A stretch of DNA of 64,000 bases. Source: Curtobacterium sp. MMLR14_010. GTDB lineage: Bacteria > Actinomycetota > Actinomycetes > Actinomycetales > Microbacteriaceae. The stretch is taken from assembly GCF_001865015.1 (NCBI RefSeq), contig NZ_MJGV01000002.1:252494-316493 (forward strand), in the 5' to 3' direction. The position numbers were made by a program, and so were the translations under genes. Positions 52,001 to 62,773 of the stretch are shown one piece after another (the first letter of the stretch is position 1; each line of letters begins with the position of its first letter). The notes beneath the pieces were generated by a model that had not been told where the DNA came from, did not search any database, and saw only the letters and a list, made by a program, of their open reading frames with translations.

Positions 52001-53614
52001 GACGGCCGCTGGACGACCACCCTCCAGGGCCTCGACGCCGGCGCCCACCAGCTGTCGGTGACGCAGGTCGTCAACGGCACGACGTCCGACCCGGTCGGCC
52101 GCGGCTTCACCGTCGTGGTCGCCGACGCGGAGAGCATCGTCGTGACCTCGCCGGCACCGGGCACCGTGTACCGGGTGCTCGGCGGCCCGACCGACGTCGT
52201 CGTGTCCGGCACGGCAGCGGCACGCGCCGCGGTGTCGGTGTCGATCCACGGCGGGGCGGCGGTCACGACGACGGCCGACACCGACGGCGCCTGGCGCGTC
52301 ACCGTGCCGGGCATCGGCACCGGATCGCACACCATCGCCGCGACGCAGACCGTCGGCGGCCGGGACAGCACCGCCTCCGAGGTCGGGTTCTCCGTGGTCG
52401 CCGCGACGCCGGTGACCGTGTCGAGCCCCACCGACGGCCAGGTGTTCCCGGTCACGGGTGACACCGCGTGGATCCCGGTGAGCGGCACCGCCGAGCCCGG
52501 GGCGACCGTCACGGTCGAGCTCGACGGACAGACCGTCGAGACGACGGCCGGGGACGACGGTTCGTGGACGGCGACCGTCGACGACGTGTCGACCGGCACC
52601 CACACGGTCTCCGTCACGGAGACGGTCGGGGGGCGCACGTCCGACCCCGTGACCGCCGACGTCCGGGTCGTCACGGCTCAGCCGGACGACGTGGTGATCA
52701 CCGCGCCGACCCCCGGGCAGCTCATCCCGGCCACCGGGACCGGCTCGACCGGCTCCTTCACGGTGACCGGTCAGGCGACGCCGGGCGTCATGGTCACGGT
52801 CACCCTGTCCACCGGGCAGGTCCGCACCACCACCGCCGACGACGACGGCGACTGGAGCGTCGTGTTCGACCGGGTGCCGGAGGGGGAGTGGACCATCGGT
52901 GCGACGCAGACCGTCAACGGGGTGGCCGCCACGGCGCCGACGGTGACGATCGTGGTCCAGGCGGTGGACCCGCTCGCGGTCACGTCGCCGATGCCCGGAC
53001 AGCACCAGACCGCCGGCGACGCGGGCTGGGTCGACTGGACCGTCACCGGGACCGCCGAGCCGGGCGCGACCGTCACGGTCTGGGCGGGCGACGGGACCCC
53101 GGTCACGACGACCGCCGACGCGGACGGCTCCTGGTCGGTCGTGCTCCGGCTGCCCGTCGGGACGCACCAGCTCACCGCGACGCAGACCGTCCGTGGCGTC
53201 ACGTCCGCCCCGCAGGTGCGGACCGTCATGGTCGACGCCGCGGTCGCGGGGCAGCCGACCGAGCCGGGTCAGCCGGGCACGCCCGGTCTGCCGGGCACGC
53301 CGGGTCTGCCGGGCACGCCCGGTCTGCCGGGCACGCCGGGTCTGCCGGGCACGCCGGGTCTGCCCGGGACGCCCGGCTTCCCGGGCACGGGCGGGACCGG
53401 CCTGCCGGGCTCCGGGGTGGGCGGCGGCACGGCCGGCGGCACCGGTGGCTCGACCGGCGGGACCTCCGGTCAGGGGACGCCGCGCGGTGACCTCGCCTTC
53501 ACCGGCGCCGACGTCGCCCCGCTCGCCGGAGCGGCCGGCGGCCTGGTGGTCCTCGGGTTCCTGCTGCTCGGCCTGTCGCGCCTGGCACGCAGCGTCCGCC
53601 GCCGCCGGAGCTGA
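46004..53614 (+). CDS. Giant repeat surface adhesin (choice-of-anchor G, Ig-like repeats)
   Basis: 2536 residues. A twin-basic signal peptide ends near residue 54 (AIQPAAAAQND). Residues about 55-535 match the choice-of-anchor G domain (LLGGSGIVDVDTLAQLAGAY). Twenty Ig-like repeats of about 94 residues follow (539-2415), each with a V-x-G-x-A-x-P-G-A turn, a D-G-x-W turn and TATQT. Then come a collagen-like Gly-Leu-Pro-Gly-Thr-Pro stretch, a Gly/Thr linker, the sortase-type motif LAFTG (2497-2501), one helix and an Arg-rich tail. It should be anchored to the cell wall, and adhesion to plants, surfaces or cells is inferred. The repeats are not identical, so recent expansion is not evident. Confidence 0.9.
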   Translation: MRKHVSLRGTRTHGTGDRTGRLSVGDRRLLLRSGVVATVTALIAATVAIQPAAAAQNDLTEGEGVLLGGSGIVDVDTLAQLAGAYSARGTTSGGGTTSQPLDVTALNAVNVDLGNDIDLLGPNGILRLGVAGQYATTSSTGATASSGAVTGNGAIGVGSGTNGSGATVNLDPLLSRVGADASVLADGRLTVGALASTISAARGSTVTTTSDYRIANAQLSLQSPAVAGLTTALRSDLRTFSSGVNSTLGANGALSGVTGQLTTGLTGALSSLGLVSLNGTTARATVDLNLDDTLTQVLAQPLTSGAVTLTPSTGAVTVDLDQLTALNGQPANTPVLTQQAVTSINTAIADILGRQLPTALQTAVVNTVNSTAITIRVTANATIAGLPVAPLTVNVATTLGQVLGTTTGTPVVTASGLGLLGSALLPVVTPVVTTTLIPGVRAVAGPLLTGDALTTLGTTLTATTTAVSRLLSPVVLLLRQVIDLTVNAQDTTTGFRDRRGSDAGTRSVHALRLSILPGADVSTVDLATSTVRAAAVAPVTITAPTANQSFSVPTANATRSITVSGTGDPGAAIAVDLGDDRTATATVAADGTWTTAVASVPTGTFTATATQTVGGAAAGTATQTFSVVAQRALTITTPTTCQTFTIAGASAPVTVTGSATPNATIAVDLGDGRTATGTADDTGAWSVTVPGVPAGSYTASVTQTVADATSAPTERTFRVVRAATLTVTTPTAGQEFPVADAAATRDVRVSGTGQAGATIDVDASDGRTATATVDADGTWSTTLQRVPVGDHTARVTQTIGDSTSAVVRRAFSVTAAPALTIAAPEDDSTITVADASSTTPVTVRGTAAPDARVDVSIGGAFVATVTADDDGAWTTTYRGVPVGPRTVTATQTVGGSTSRPVTSTFTIAAGDALTITDPADGDVVTVLGQRTDLPVTGTAEAGADVAVSLGDDLTATTTADDDGDWTVTVRDVPVGRHTIAATQTVNGTTSPVLEQVVTVRTATPLGVTAPTQGSTTTVAQASSRIDVPVSGTAEPGARVTVVLDDGTPLTTTATSTGGTWRVTLPAVRTGDHTVSVTQTVNGVESAAIDRDFTVEAGAALRIDTPTARQDVPAGGDATAAVIASGSAEAGATVTVRFDDGDPIVVTAGPDGRWTAPATGGTSLPIGAHTVTATQTVNGTDGPVVDRDFTVVPGRAITIDTPPTGLRFVVVDEDATADVRITGTAEPGADVAVSVGGTLLTTSADPDTGAWAVTAGDLAPTGTYTVNATQTINGVDTSALPITFQVVTAAPVRITTPGADDTTTVAGEDVTTDVTVSGTAQPGASVTASTPGATDATATVRDDGTWTVTFPDLAVGDHPVSVTQTLGGDTSVPVERTVSVVAADPVRVTSPAADDVLYVIGDDGTRDVTVSGTAAAGAPVSVRLGDDELTTTADADGDWTVTFTGVPVGDQPVTATQTVAGTTASSPDRTVSVQAADDVTITTPEDGTRLLVADADGTADVRTGGSAQPGASVTVRLSDGSTRTVTADDDGTWSWTFEDRPVGDLRVTATERFAGQTSAAEPVTVSVVAGARLTVTDPARATRVTVADDDATTDVDFAGTGQPGATVTVDLGAGGSATATVRGDGSWDTTVQDVPTGSHTASVTQALNGTTSAAVERPVTVVAAADLTIRQPDADEPVTVADGDQTTTVVVAGDAQPGATVTVTVDDRDPVEVTAGTDGTWTVEVPRLGVGDHDVSVTQTVDGSTSTAPVTSTFEVVAGAPVRVTTPTTDAEFPVGDADATTTIRVSGTAEPRANVVVDLGGGRSESTTVDSDGRWTVDVAGVGAGDPVVSVTQRIGDTESAPVTVPVHVVVADPITIAVPADQSTIRVAQDDSTTTVTASGAAAVGATVRVRLDDGTVRSTTATDAGTWSVDFTRVGTGRHTVRATQTVDGSTSSPVTSRFTVAGATTLAIDTPAAGSTITVPAGTTGTDVVVNGTGQPGATVVVVADGGDPVEVPVGTDGRWTTTLQGLDAGAHQLSVTQVVNGTTSDPVGRGFTVVVADAESIVVTSPAPGTVYRVLGGPTDVVVSGTAAARAAVSVSIHGGAAVTTTADTDGAWRVTVPGIGTGSHTIAATQTVGGRDSTASEVGFSVVAATPVTVSSPTDGQVFPVTGDTAWIPVSGTAEPGATVTVELDGQTVETTAGDDGSWTATVDDVSTGTHTVSVTETVGGRTSDPVTADVRVVTAQPDDVVITAPTPGQLIPATGTGSTGSFTVTGQATPGVMVTVTLSTGQVRTTTADDDGDWSVVFDRVPEGEWTIGATQTVNGVAATAPTVTIVVQAVDPLAVTSPMPGQHQTAGDAGWVDWTVTGTAEPGATVTVWAGDGTPVTTTADADGSWSVVLRLPVGTHQLTATQTVRGVTSAPQVRTVMVDAAVAGQPTEPGQPGTPGLPGTPGLPGTPGLPGTPGLPGTPGLPGTPGFPGTGGTGLPGSGVGGGTAGGTGGSTGGTSGQGTPRGDLAFTGADVAPLAGAAGGLVVLGFLLLGLSRLARSVRRRRS
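47618..53250 (+). repeat. Twenty Ig-like repeats in the adhesin
   Basis: Each unit is about 280 bases (about 94 codons). Boundaries were judged by eye from the recurring start (a short strand then T-x-P) and the Gly-Ala-x-V, D-G-x-W and TQT motifs. Sequence identity between units looks moderate. Confidence 0.8.
53272..53391 (+). repeat. Collagen-like 18-base tandem repeats in the adhesin
   Basis: About six tandem copies of an 18-base unit encode Gly-Leu-Pro-Gly-Thr-Pro. Near-identical DNA units suggest recent slippage, so copy number may vary between strains. Confidence 0.85.
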
Positions 53615-53631
53615 CGCGGGCGCACGACCCG

Positions 53632-53676
53632 CAGCGCGCCTCCCGACCGTCGTCCTGACGGCCGGGAGGCGCGCTG
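53632..53676 (+). terminator. Terminator after adhesin gene
   Basis: Bases 53632-53651 pair with 53657-53676 (20 bp, one mismatch, 5-base loop), 18 bases after the adhesin stop. Confidence 0.8.
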
Positions 53677-53768
53677 CCGTCTCCGGGTCCCGGCACCCTC
53701 CGCAGGTGGCCGTTCCAGGGCCCCGGGCGGCCTGTGGAGAGCGGCCTCCGGCTGTCGGCCGTCCCGGC

Positions 53769-53774
53769 TACCCT
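53769..53774 (+). promoter_or_regulatory. -10 box of leaderless promoter
   Basis: TACCCT ends 6 bases before GTG 53781 of dnaX. Confidence 0.65.
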
Positions 53775-53780
53775 TGTCGC

Positions 53781-56741
53781 GTGGTCACCGCCCTGTATCG
53801 CCGTTACCGGCCTGAGAACTTCGCCGAGCTCATCGGGCAGTCGCAGGTCACCGACCCGCTCCGCACGGCGCTCCGCACCAACCGTGTCAACCACGCGTAC
53901 CTGTTCAGCGGGCCGCGCGGCTGCGGCAAGACGACCTCGGCGCGCATCCTCGCGCGCTGCCTGAACTGCGCCGAGGGCCCCACCGACACCCCGTGCGGCG
54001 TCTGCCCGAGCTGCGTCGAGCTCGCGCGCGGCGGCAGCGGGTCGCTCGACGTCATCGAGATCGACGCCGCCAGCCACAACGGTGTCGACGACGCCCGCGA
54101 CCTCCGCGACCGCGCCGTGTTCGCCCCGGCACGTGACCGCTACAAGATCTTCATCCTCGACGAGGCCCACATGGTCACGCCGCAGGGCTTCAACGCGCTG
54201 CTCAAGCTCGTCGAAGAGCCGCCGGAGCACGTCAAGTTCATCTTCGCCACCACCGAACCCGAGAAGGTCATCGGGACGATCCGGTCGCGCACCCACCACT
54301 ACCCGTTCCGGCTCGTCCCACCCGCCGCGATGCTCGAGTACGTCGAACAGCTCTGCACGCAGGAGTCCGTCACCGTGGCACCCGGTGTGCTGCCCCTCGT
54401 CGTCCGGGCCGGCGGCGGGTCCGTCCGCGACACCCTCTCCCTGCTCGACCAGCTCATCGCCGGCAGCGAAGACGGAGCGCTCCGCTACGAGCGTGCCGTC
54501 GCCCTGCTCGGGTACACCGACAGCGCGCTCCTCGACGACGTCGTCGACGCGCTCGCCGTCGCCGACCCGGGCTCGGCCTTCGCCGCCGTCGACCGCGTCG
54601 TCCAGACCGGCCAGGACCCCCGCCGCTTCGTCGAGGACCTGCTCGAACGCCTCCGTGACCTCATCGTCGTCGCCGCGACGAACGAGAGCGCCGGCGCCGT
54701 CCTGCGGGGTGTCTCACCCGAGGAGCTCGACACCATGTCCCGGCAGGCCGGCGTCTTCGGCGCGACCGGGCTGTCCCGTGGCGCGGACATCGCGAACCGG
54801 GCGCTCACCGACATGACGGGGGCGACCTCGCCGCGGCTGCACCTCGAGCTGATGGTCGCGCGGATGCTCGTCCCAGAAGCAGACGACTCCCAACGCGGTG
54901 CGCTCGCGCGGGTCGAGCGGCTCGAGCGCCGTGTCGGTGTGGGCGACGCGGGTGGGCACAGCGGGGGTCCCGCGGTGCTCGAGTCCAGCGCGGCTGCCGC
55001 TCCGACGGCATCGCCCGCTGCCGCGCCGGTCCGTGACGCCGCGGCCTCGGTGGCGTCGTCGTCCTCGATGCAGCCCGTCCGGCAGTCCGAGCCCGTGTCG
55101 ACGACCGCCAGCAGCGCGCCCGACACGATCGGGGCATCGTCGGGGTCGTCGTCTGCCTCGGAGTCGTCGTCCGACGCTCCCGTCGGCACGCCGGCGGCTG
55201 CCTCGGCCGCGCAGGACGCCGCCGCGTCGTGGGCCGCTGTGGCGCCCGGCAGTGCGGACTCGTCGGGTGCACCGAAGTCGTCCGGTGGCTCGTCGACGCC
55301 GGACACCGGGTCATCGCCGACCGCGGCGGCCACCGACGGACCGGGTGCCGCTGGGTCAGCGCCGAGCGAGCACGCCTCGTCGTCGTCCACCGGCCAGGGC
55401 ACCGTCATCGGCTCCGAGCCGGCGGTCCGTTCGATCGCACCGGTCGGGCTCCAGCAGATGCGGGATGCGTGGACGCAGGTCCTCGACCACGTGCAGCACG
55501 CCAAGCGCTCCGCGTGGACCGTCGTCGTCACGGCGCAGGTCACCGCGCTGCGCGACGACGTCCTCACGCTGACGTTCCCGAGCCAGCAGGACGTCGCCTC
55601 GTTCAAGGAGATGGCCGACCCCTCGACCAGCGTCAGCGAACTCGTCCGCGCGGCGATCCTCGACGTGCTCGGGTTCCGGGTGAAGTTCGTTGCACGCGGT
55701 CCCGGCGGTCCCGGCGGCCCTGGGCAGCAGCGTCCGGCTGAGCCCCCGCGGGACCAGCCCGCCGCGGCGGCGCAGCGTCCTGCGCCAGCTCCGTCGGCAC
55801 CGGCAACAACCCCGGCACCGGCGTCCGCGCAGGTGTCGGCGCCCACGTCAGCGCCTGCCGCAGCGGCGGCCCCGGTCGAGCCGGCAGCGGAGCAGCCCGC
55901 GTCCGCGTCCGCTCCCTCGTCGGCACAGCAGGCACCGGCCGCGCCCGCTGCCACCGCACCGGCGACCCCGCCCCGCGAGTCACCGCGGAGCGTGCCCGAG
56001 CAGCAGCAGCCCTCTGAGCAGCAGCCCTCCGAGGAGCAGACCGTCCAGCAGCCGGCCGCCCGGCAGCCGGCCGCGTCCGCTCCGCAGCGGTCCGAGCCCG
56101 CTCCGGCCGTCCAGCAGACGCCGGTCTCGAACGACCCGGTGACCGAGTGGGCGGTCGCGACGATCCCGTCGACCGACCCGAGCACGGGCGCCGTGCCCGA
56201 GGGCGTCGAGCCGGCCTGGGGAGCGCCCTTCGGGTCGACCGGGCCGTCGGACACCGTCGCCCCGACGACCTCGACCGCTCCGGACACCACGGAACCGTGG
56301 CGCACCGGGTCCTCGGACGCTGCGTCCCCGGCCAGCTCGACCGCGTCCGCCCCTCGCGACGGGCAGGGGTCCTCCGTCGCGTCGCCCGGCCCGGCAGCGC
56401 CCGGGGCCGACGTCCCGGTCGACGACTACCCGATGGACGACGGCCCCTTCGACGACGCCCCCTACGACGACGGCGCCCCGTTCCCCGACCCCGGCTTCGG
56501 CGGCCGCGCGGCCGGCCAGGCGCCCACGCAGCACGCACCGTCCCAGCAGGCACCGGCCCAGCAGACATCGACCCAGCAGGCACCGGCAGCGTCGACGCCC
56601 GCGCAGCAGCGTCCGCCGCGGCAGGCCCCGGCCCAGCAGCCGCGCCGCGCACCCGTCCCCGGCCGCTACGGCGAGGCGGTCGTGCGTGAGATCCTCGGCG
56701 CGCAGTTCATCGAGGAGACCACCCTGAGCGAAGGCAACTGA
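53781..56741 (+). CDS. dnaX: DNA polymerase III subunits gamma/tau
   Basis: 986 residues. The clamp-loader ATPase half is typical: [19 protein letters not shown], Walker [17 protein letters not shown], a zinc knuckle ([18 protein letters not shown]), DEAHM and the sensor-1 region [18 protein letters not shown]. Domain III ends near residue 365. The rest is a long Ala/Ser/Pro/Gln-rich low-complexity tail with one folded island at about 555-640 ([20 protein letters not shown]) and an acidic segment before the C-terminus. It loads the beta clamp and links polymerase cores. GTG 53781 is leaderless; the open frame upstream is not coding. recR overlaps its stop by 1 base. Confidence 0.95.
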   Translation: MVTALYRRYRPENFAELIGQSQVTDPLRTALRTNRVNHAYLFSGPRGCGKTTSARILARCLNCAEGPTDTPCGVCPSCVELARGGSGSLDVIEIDAASHNGVDDARDLRDRAVFAPARDRYKIFILDEAHMVTPQGFNALLKLVEEPPEHVKFIFATTEPEKVIGTIRSRTHHYPFRLVPPAAMLEYVEQLCTQESVTVAPGVLPLVVRAGGGSVRDTLSLLDQLIAGSEDGALRYERAVALLGYTDSALLDDVVDALAVADPGSAFAAVDRVVQTGQDPRRFVEDLLERLRDLIVVAATNESAGAVLRGVSPEELDTMSRQAGVFGATGLSRGADIANRALTDMTGATSPRLHLELMVARMLVPEADDSQRGALARVERLERRVGVGDAGGHSGGPAVLESSAAAAPTASPAAAPVRDAAASVASSSSMQPVRQSEPVSTTASSAPDTIGASSGSSSASESSSDAPVGTPAAASAAQDAAASWAAVAPGSADSSGAPKSSGGSSTPDTGSSPTAAATDGPGAAGSAPSEHASSSSTGQGTVIGSEPAVRSIAPVGLQQMRDAWTQVLDHVQHAKRSAWTVVVTAQVTALRDDVLTLTFPSQQDVASFKEMADPSTSVSELVRAAILDVLGFRVKFVARGPGGPGGPGQQRPAEPPRDQPAAAAQRPAPAPSAPATTPAPASAQVSAPTSAPAAAAAPVEPAAEQPASASAPSSAQQAPAAPAATAPATPPRESPRSVPEQQQPSEQQPSEEQTVQQPAARQPAASAPQRSEPAPAVQQTPVSNDPVTEWAVATIPSTDPSTGAVPEGVEPAWGAPFGSTGPSDTVAPTTSTAPDTTEPWRTGSSDAASPASSTASAPRDGQGSSVASPGPAAPGADVPVDDYPMDDGPFDDAPYDDGAPFPDPGFGGRAAGQAPTQHAPSQQAPAQQTSTQQAPAASTPAQQRPPRQAPAQQPRRAPVPGRYGEAVVREILGAQFIEETTLSEGN

Positions 56742-57340
56742 TGTACGACGGCATCGTCCAGGACCTCATCGACGAGTTCGGTCGTCTCCCCGGCATCGGC
56801 CCGAAGTCGGCGCAGCGCATCGCCTTCCACATCCTGCAGAACGAGTCGTTCGACCCGGCCCGGCTCGCCGAGCTGCTGGCGGACGTCAAGGAGCGGGTCC
56901 GGTTCTGCGAGGTCTGCGGCAACGTGACCGAGTCGGTGCGCTGCAGCATCTGCCGCGACCCCCGCCGCCAGCCCCAGACGATCTGCGTGGTCGAGGAAGC
57001 GAAGGACGTCGCCGCGATCGAGCGCACCCGCGAGTTCCGCGGGCTGTACCACGTGCTCGGCGGGGCGATCAGCCCGATCGACGGCGTCGGCCCGGACGAC
57101 CTCCGGATCCAGCAGCTCATGACCCGACTGGCCGACGGCACCGTGGAAGAAGTGATCATCGCGACCGACCCCAACCTCGAGGGCGAGGCCACCGCGACCT
57201 ACCTCAGCCGGCTGCTCGTGCCCATGGGCATCAGGACGACCCGCCTGGCGTCCGGACTGCCCGTCGGCGGCGACCTCGAGTACGCGGACGAGGTCACCCT
57301 CGGCCGTGCGTTCGAGGGCCGGCGCGTCGTCGGCGGCTGA
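56741..57340 (+). CDS. recR: Recombination protein RecR
   Basis: 199 residues, standard length. The helix-hairpin-helix ([20 protein letters not shown]) is followed by a zinc finger ([20 protein letters not shown]) and a Toprim domain ([34 protein letters not shown]). It works with RecF and RecO to load RecA at gaps. Its ATG overlaps the last base of the dnaX stop, so the two are translationally coupled, as in many bacteria. Confidence 0.96.
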   Translation: MYDGIVQDLIDEFGRLPGIGPKSAQRIAFHILQNESFDPARLAELLADVKERVRFCEVCGNVTESVRCSICRDPRRQPQTICVVEEAKDVAAIERTREFRGLYHVLGGAISPIDGVGPDDLRIQQLMTRLADGTVEEVIIATDPNLEGEATATYLSRLLVPMGIRTTRLASGLPVGGDLEYADEVTLGRAFEGRRVVGG

Positions 57341-57354
57341 CCGCCCGGACGCCG

Positions 57355-57375
57355 CCACGCACGATCGTTGCGTGG
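57355..57375 (+). other. Hairpin between recR and lysC
   Basis: CCACGCA (57355-57361) pairs with TGCGTGG (57369-57375). It lies 14 bases after the recR stop and may be a weak terminator. Confidence 0.4.
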
Positions 57376-57411
57376 ACCCCTGCTCGCACGCAACATCCCC
57401 GAAACACCGTC

Positions 57412-57417
57412 TACGAT
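57412..57417 (+). promoter_or_regulatory. -10 box of lysC promoter
   Basis: TACGAT gives a predicted start near 57424 and a leader of about 44 bases ending in AGGAG before GTG 57468. Confidence 0.55.
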
Positions 57418-57467
57418 TGTCGCAAGCCGCGCCCGTCGCGGACCCCTCGTCCCAGGAGTACCCGCCC

Positions 57468-59811
<2,344 letters not shown>

Positions 59812-59826
59812 CGGCACGCACCACGT

Positions 59827-59874
59827 GACGGACGGCAGGCCCCGTGCCAGCTGGCACCGGGCCTCCCGTCCGTC
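59827..59874 (+). terminator. Palindromic terminator (dispersed repeat copy D)
   Basis: Bases 59827-59850 mirror 59851-59874 with two mismatches, centred on CAGCTG. It lies 15 bases after the asd stop. Confidence 0.75.
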
Positions 59875-59920
59875 TTCAGGAACCGTCCTGATCACCAGCC
59901 GCACTGTCAGCGCCCGACGC

Positions 59921-59926
59921 TAGGAT
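59921..59926 (+). promoter_or_regulatory. -10 box of leaderless promoter
   Basis: TAGGAT ends 6 bases before GTG 59933 of mqo. Confidence 0.65.
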
Positions 59927-59932
59927 CGTCTG

Positions 59933-61420
59933 GTGGCAGTGAAGCAGGTGGACCCGATCGACGTCGTCCTCATCGGGGGCGGCATCATGAGCGCCACGTT
60001 GGGCGCACTCATCCACCGGCTGGAGCCGTCGTGGAAGATCCGGGTGTACGAGCGCCTCGGCAGCGTCGCGCAGGAGAGCTCGAACCCGTGGAACAACGCC
60101 GGGACGGGGCACTCCGCACTCTGTGAGCTGAACTACACGCCTGAGCTGCCCGACGGCCGGGTGGAGATCACGAAGGCCGTCAACGTCAACGAGCAGTTCC
60201 AGGTCTCGCGACAGTTCTGGTCGTTCCTCGTCGAGACCGGCACCCTGCCCGACCCGTCGAACTTCATCAACCCGACGCCGCACATCTCCTTCGTCTGGGG
60301 CGCCGACAACGTCGCCTACATGCGCGCTCGGTACGAGGCCATGAAGGACCACCCCCTGTTCGCCGGGCTCGAGTTCAGCGACGACGCCGAGCAGATCCGC
60401 AAGTGGGCACCGGCGCTCATCCCTGGCCGCAAGAAGGACCAGCCCATCGCGGCGACGTACTCGGCCGCCGGGTCGGACGTCGACTTCGGGTCGCTCACCC
60501 GCCAGCTCTTCGACCAGCTCGAGGTCGACGGCGTCGAGTTCGAACCGAGCCACCGCGTGCGGAACATCAGCCGCGGCAAGGAGTTCGACGGCTGGGCACT
60601 CGACGTCGTGAACGAGATCGGCCGGTCCCCGCAGAAGATCGCGGCGAAGTTCGTCTTCGTCGGCGCCGGTGGCGGGGCCCTGCAGCTGCTGCAGAAGTCC
60701 GGCATCCCGGAGATCCGCGGCTACGGCGGGTTCCCGGTGTCGGGGGAGTTCCTCCGCACCGACGACCCCGAGGTCGTGCAGAAGCACGCGGCGAAGGTCT
60801 ACGGCAAGGCGAGCGTCGGCGCCCCGCCGATGTCCGTGCCGCACCTGGACACCCGCATCGTGGACGGCAAGGCCTCGCTGATGTTCGGCCCGTACGCCGG
60901 GTTCAGCCCCAAGTTCCTCAAGCAGGGGTCGGTGCTCGACCTGTTCCGGTCGATCCGTCCGCACAACCTGCGCCCGATGCTGAGCGTCGCGTTCTCGAAC
61001 TTCGACCTGCTCCGCTACCTGATCGGGCAGCTGCTCGCGTCGAAGTCGACCAAGTTCGACGCCCTGCGCGACTTCATGCCGAGCGCCGAACCCGAGAACT
61101 GGCACAAGATCATCGCCGGGCAGCGCGTGCAGGTCATCAAGCCGGACAAGGACAAGGGCGGCGTCCTGCAGTTCGGGACCGAGGTCATCACGGCTGCCGA
61201 CGGCTCCATCGCCGGCCTGCTCGGTGCGTCGCCCGGGGCCTCGACCGCGGTGCCGATCATGCTCGGGCTGCTCCGGAAGTGCTTCCCCGACCGCTGGGAC
61301 CGCTGGGAGGACGCGGTGCGCGTGATGGTGCCGACCTACGGCAAGGACCTCGGCGCGGATGCGGCACTCGCCGACGAGACCCTCGGCCGCACCGCGGCGG
61401 TGCTCGGCTTGCACCACTGA
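59933..61420 (+). CDS. mqo: Malate:quinone oxidoreductase
   Basis: 495 residues. FAD-binding start VLIGGGIMSATLGALIHRLE, then the family hallmark AQESSNPWNNAGTGHSALCE, LNYTPELPDGRVEITKAVNV and the C-terminal LLGASPGASTAVPIMLGLL. It is a membrane-associated flavoenzyme that oxidises malate and reduces quinone, used by many Actinobacteria in the TCA cycle. GTG 59933 is a leaderless start. The protein has full length with no gaps visible. Confidence 0.96.
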   Translation: MAVKQVDPIDVVLIGGGIMSATLGALIHRLEPSWKIRVYERLGSVAQESSNPWNNAGTGHSALCELNYTPELPDGRVEITKAVNVNEQFQVSRQFWSFLVETGTLPDPSNFINPTPHISFVWGADNVAYMRARYEAMKDHPLFAGLEFSDDAEQIRKWAPALIPGRKKDQPIAATYSAAGSDVDFGSLTRQLFDQLEVDGVEFEPSHRVRNISRGKEFDGWALDVVNEIGRSPQKIAAKFVFVGAGGGALQLLQKSGIPEIRGYGGFPVSGEFLRTDDPEVVQKHAAKVYGKASVGAPPMSVPHLDTRIVDGKASLMFGPYAGFSPKFLKQGSVLDLFRSIRPHNLRPMLSVAFSNFDLLRYLIGQLLASKSTKFDALRDFMPSAEPENWHKIIAGQRVQVIKPDKDKGGVLQFGTEVITAADGSIAGLLGASPGASTAVPIMLGLLRKCFPDRWDRWEDAVRVMVPTYGKDLGADAALADETLGRTAAVLGLHH

Positions 61421-61433
61421 CCCTTTCCTTGGC

Positions 61434-61462
61434 TTGCATCGCGTTCGAACGTGTGTTCGAAT
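61434..61462 (+). promoter_or_regulatory. Promoter with perfect SOS box
   Basis: TTGCAT (61434-61439), 17 bases, then TCGAAT (61457-61462) form a possible promoter whose -10 box ends 6 bases before ATG 61469. TCGAACGTGTGTTCGA (61445-61460) is a 16-base sequence matching the CGAAC-N4-GTTCG LexA box of Gram-positive bacteria and overlaps the promoter. Confidence 0.75.
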
Positions 61463-61468
61463 TGCGGC

Positions 61469-62605
61469 ATGCGATGGAACGGGCAGGCGATCGATGCGTC
61501 GCTCAGTGATGCCCTGCCGGGGCTCGAGTCGAACAGCGGGTTCGTCCGGAGCGTCACGACGCCGGAGTTCGCCGGGGTCACCTTCCACGAAGTCCTGGCG
61601 AAGTCCGCGCTGAACCGCGTCAACGGCATCCAGGGGGACACCTGGGGGATGACGATCAACCCCTACCGCGGCTGCAGCCACGCCTGCGTGTACTGCTTCG
61701 CCCGACCCACCCACACGTACCTGGAGTTCGACGCCGGCGCCGACTTCGACCAGCAGATCGTCGTCAAGACCAACGTGGCCGAGGTGCTGCGCCGCGAACT
61801 GGCGAAGCCGAGCTGGGACCGCCACCCGGTCGCCCTCGGGACGAACACCGACCCGTACCAGCGGGCCGAGGGCCGGTACCGCCTGATGCCCGGCATCATC
61901 GAGGCCCTGGCCGAGTCCGGCACACCGTTCAGCATCCTGACGAAGGGCACGCTGCTCCGTCGGGACATCCCGCTCCTGGTCGAGGCAGCCCGGACGGTCC
62001 CCGTCGACGTCGCGATGTCCATCGCCGTGTACGACGACGACCTGCAGCAGTCCGTCGAGCCGGGCACGCCGACCACCTCGGCACGCCTGGCGACCGTGCG
62101 CGCCGTGGTCGACGCCGGCCTGCCGTGCTCGGTGTTCCTGATGCCCGTGCTGCCGTACGTCACGGACACCATCGCCCACCTCGACGACGCCGTCGGACGG
62201 GCGGCGGCCGCCGGTGCCACGAGCCTGATGTACTCGGCACTCCACCTGAAGCCCGGCGTCAAGCCGTGGTACATGGAGTGGCTGGGGCGGACGCACCCGG
62301 ACCTCGTCGCCCGGTACCGCGCCATGTACCTCGACAACACCTACCCGCCGAAGGACTACCGCCGGTGGCTCGCCGAGCGCATCCGCCCGATCATGCGGGC
62401 GCACGGCGTGGGGCTCGGGCGCGTCGACCCCGCGACCGGCTCGATGGGCTTCTCCGACGGACCGGCGGGCACCCGACAGGTCGCGCTCGGCGTCGACGGC
62501 CCCGGCAGCGACAGGGAAGCGGGCATCTCCCCGCTGAAGCGCGCCGACCCCGGGTGGGACCGCCGCCGAACCGGGATCACGAACGGCGTGCCGACGCTGT
62601 TCTGA
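61469..62605 (+). CDS. Rv2578c/SplB-type radical SAM protein
   Basis: 378 residues. The radical SAM cluster site is CSHACVYCF with Cys at 69, 73 and 76 (C-x3-C-x2-C). The start MRWNGQAIDA, the GTNTDPYQRAEGRYRLM segment and the family context fit the Rv2578c family, related to spore photoproduct lyase SplB. Members may repair or modify nucleic acids, but the reaction is not known. ATG 61469 is chosen over GTG 61451 because relatives begin M-R-W and because a -10 box ends 6 bases before it. The promoter carries a perfect LexA box, so DNA damage induction is likely. Confidence 0.85.
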   Translation: MRWNGQAIDASLSDALPGLESNSGFVRSVTTPEFAGVTFHEVLAKSALNRVNGIQGDTWGMTINPYRGCSHACVYCFARPTHTYLEFDAGADFDQQIVVKTNVAEVLRRELAKPSWDRHPVALGTNTDPYQRAEGRYRLMPGIIEALAESGTPFSILTKGTLLRRDIPLLVEAARTVPVDVAMSIAVYDDDLQQSVEPGTPTTSARLATVRAVVDAGLPCSVFLMPVLPYVTDTIAHLDDAVGRAAAAGATSLMYSALHLKPGVKPWYMEWLGRTHPDLVARYRAMYLDNTYPPKDYRRWLAERIRPIMRAHGVGLGRVDPATGSMGFSDGPAGTRQVALGVDGPGSDREAGISPLKRADPGWDRRRTGITNGVPTLF

Positions 62606-62667
62606 CGCCGGTCCGGGGCGCTCCCCAGCACACCTTCGGGGGACATCGAACGTCAGACCCCTGCCGC

Positions 62668-62709
62668 TATCATCGAAGCAGTCGTCATCCGGTACCCGAT
62701 CCGGGGTAC
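62668..62709 (+). promoter_or_regulatory. -10 box and inverted repeat before histidine kinase
   Basis: TATCAT (62668-62673) is a likely -10 box. GTACCC (62692-62697) and GGGTAC (62704-62709) are perfect inverted arms with a 6-base spacer, downstream of the predicted start, so they could be an operator or leader hairpin. Confidence 0.45.
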
Positions 62710-62773
62710 ACGACCGCGTCGATGGTGGTTGGATCGTGGGCGGCGCTCCCTGGCTCCCGGAAGGAGACGCACC

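Noticed and set aside
48800..53167. Very long open frame on the minus strand inside the adhesin
   Set aside because: It lies opposite the repeat-rich adhesin gene and is explained by GC-biased third positions; no domain could be recognised.
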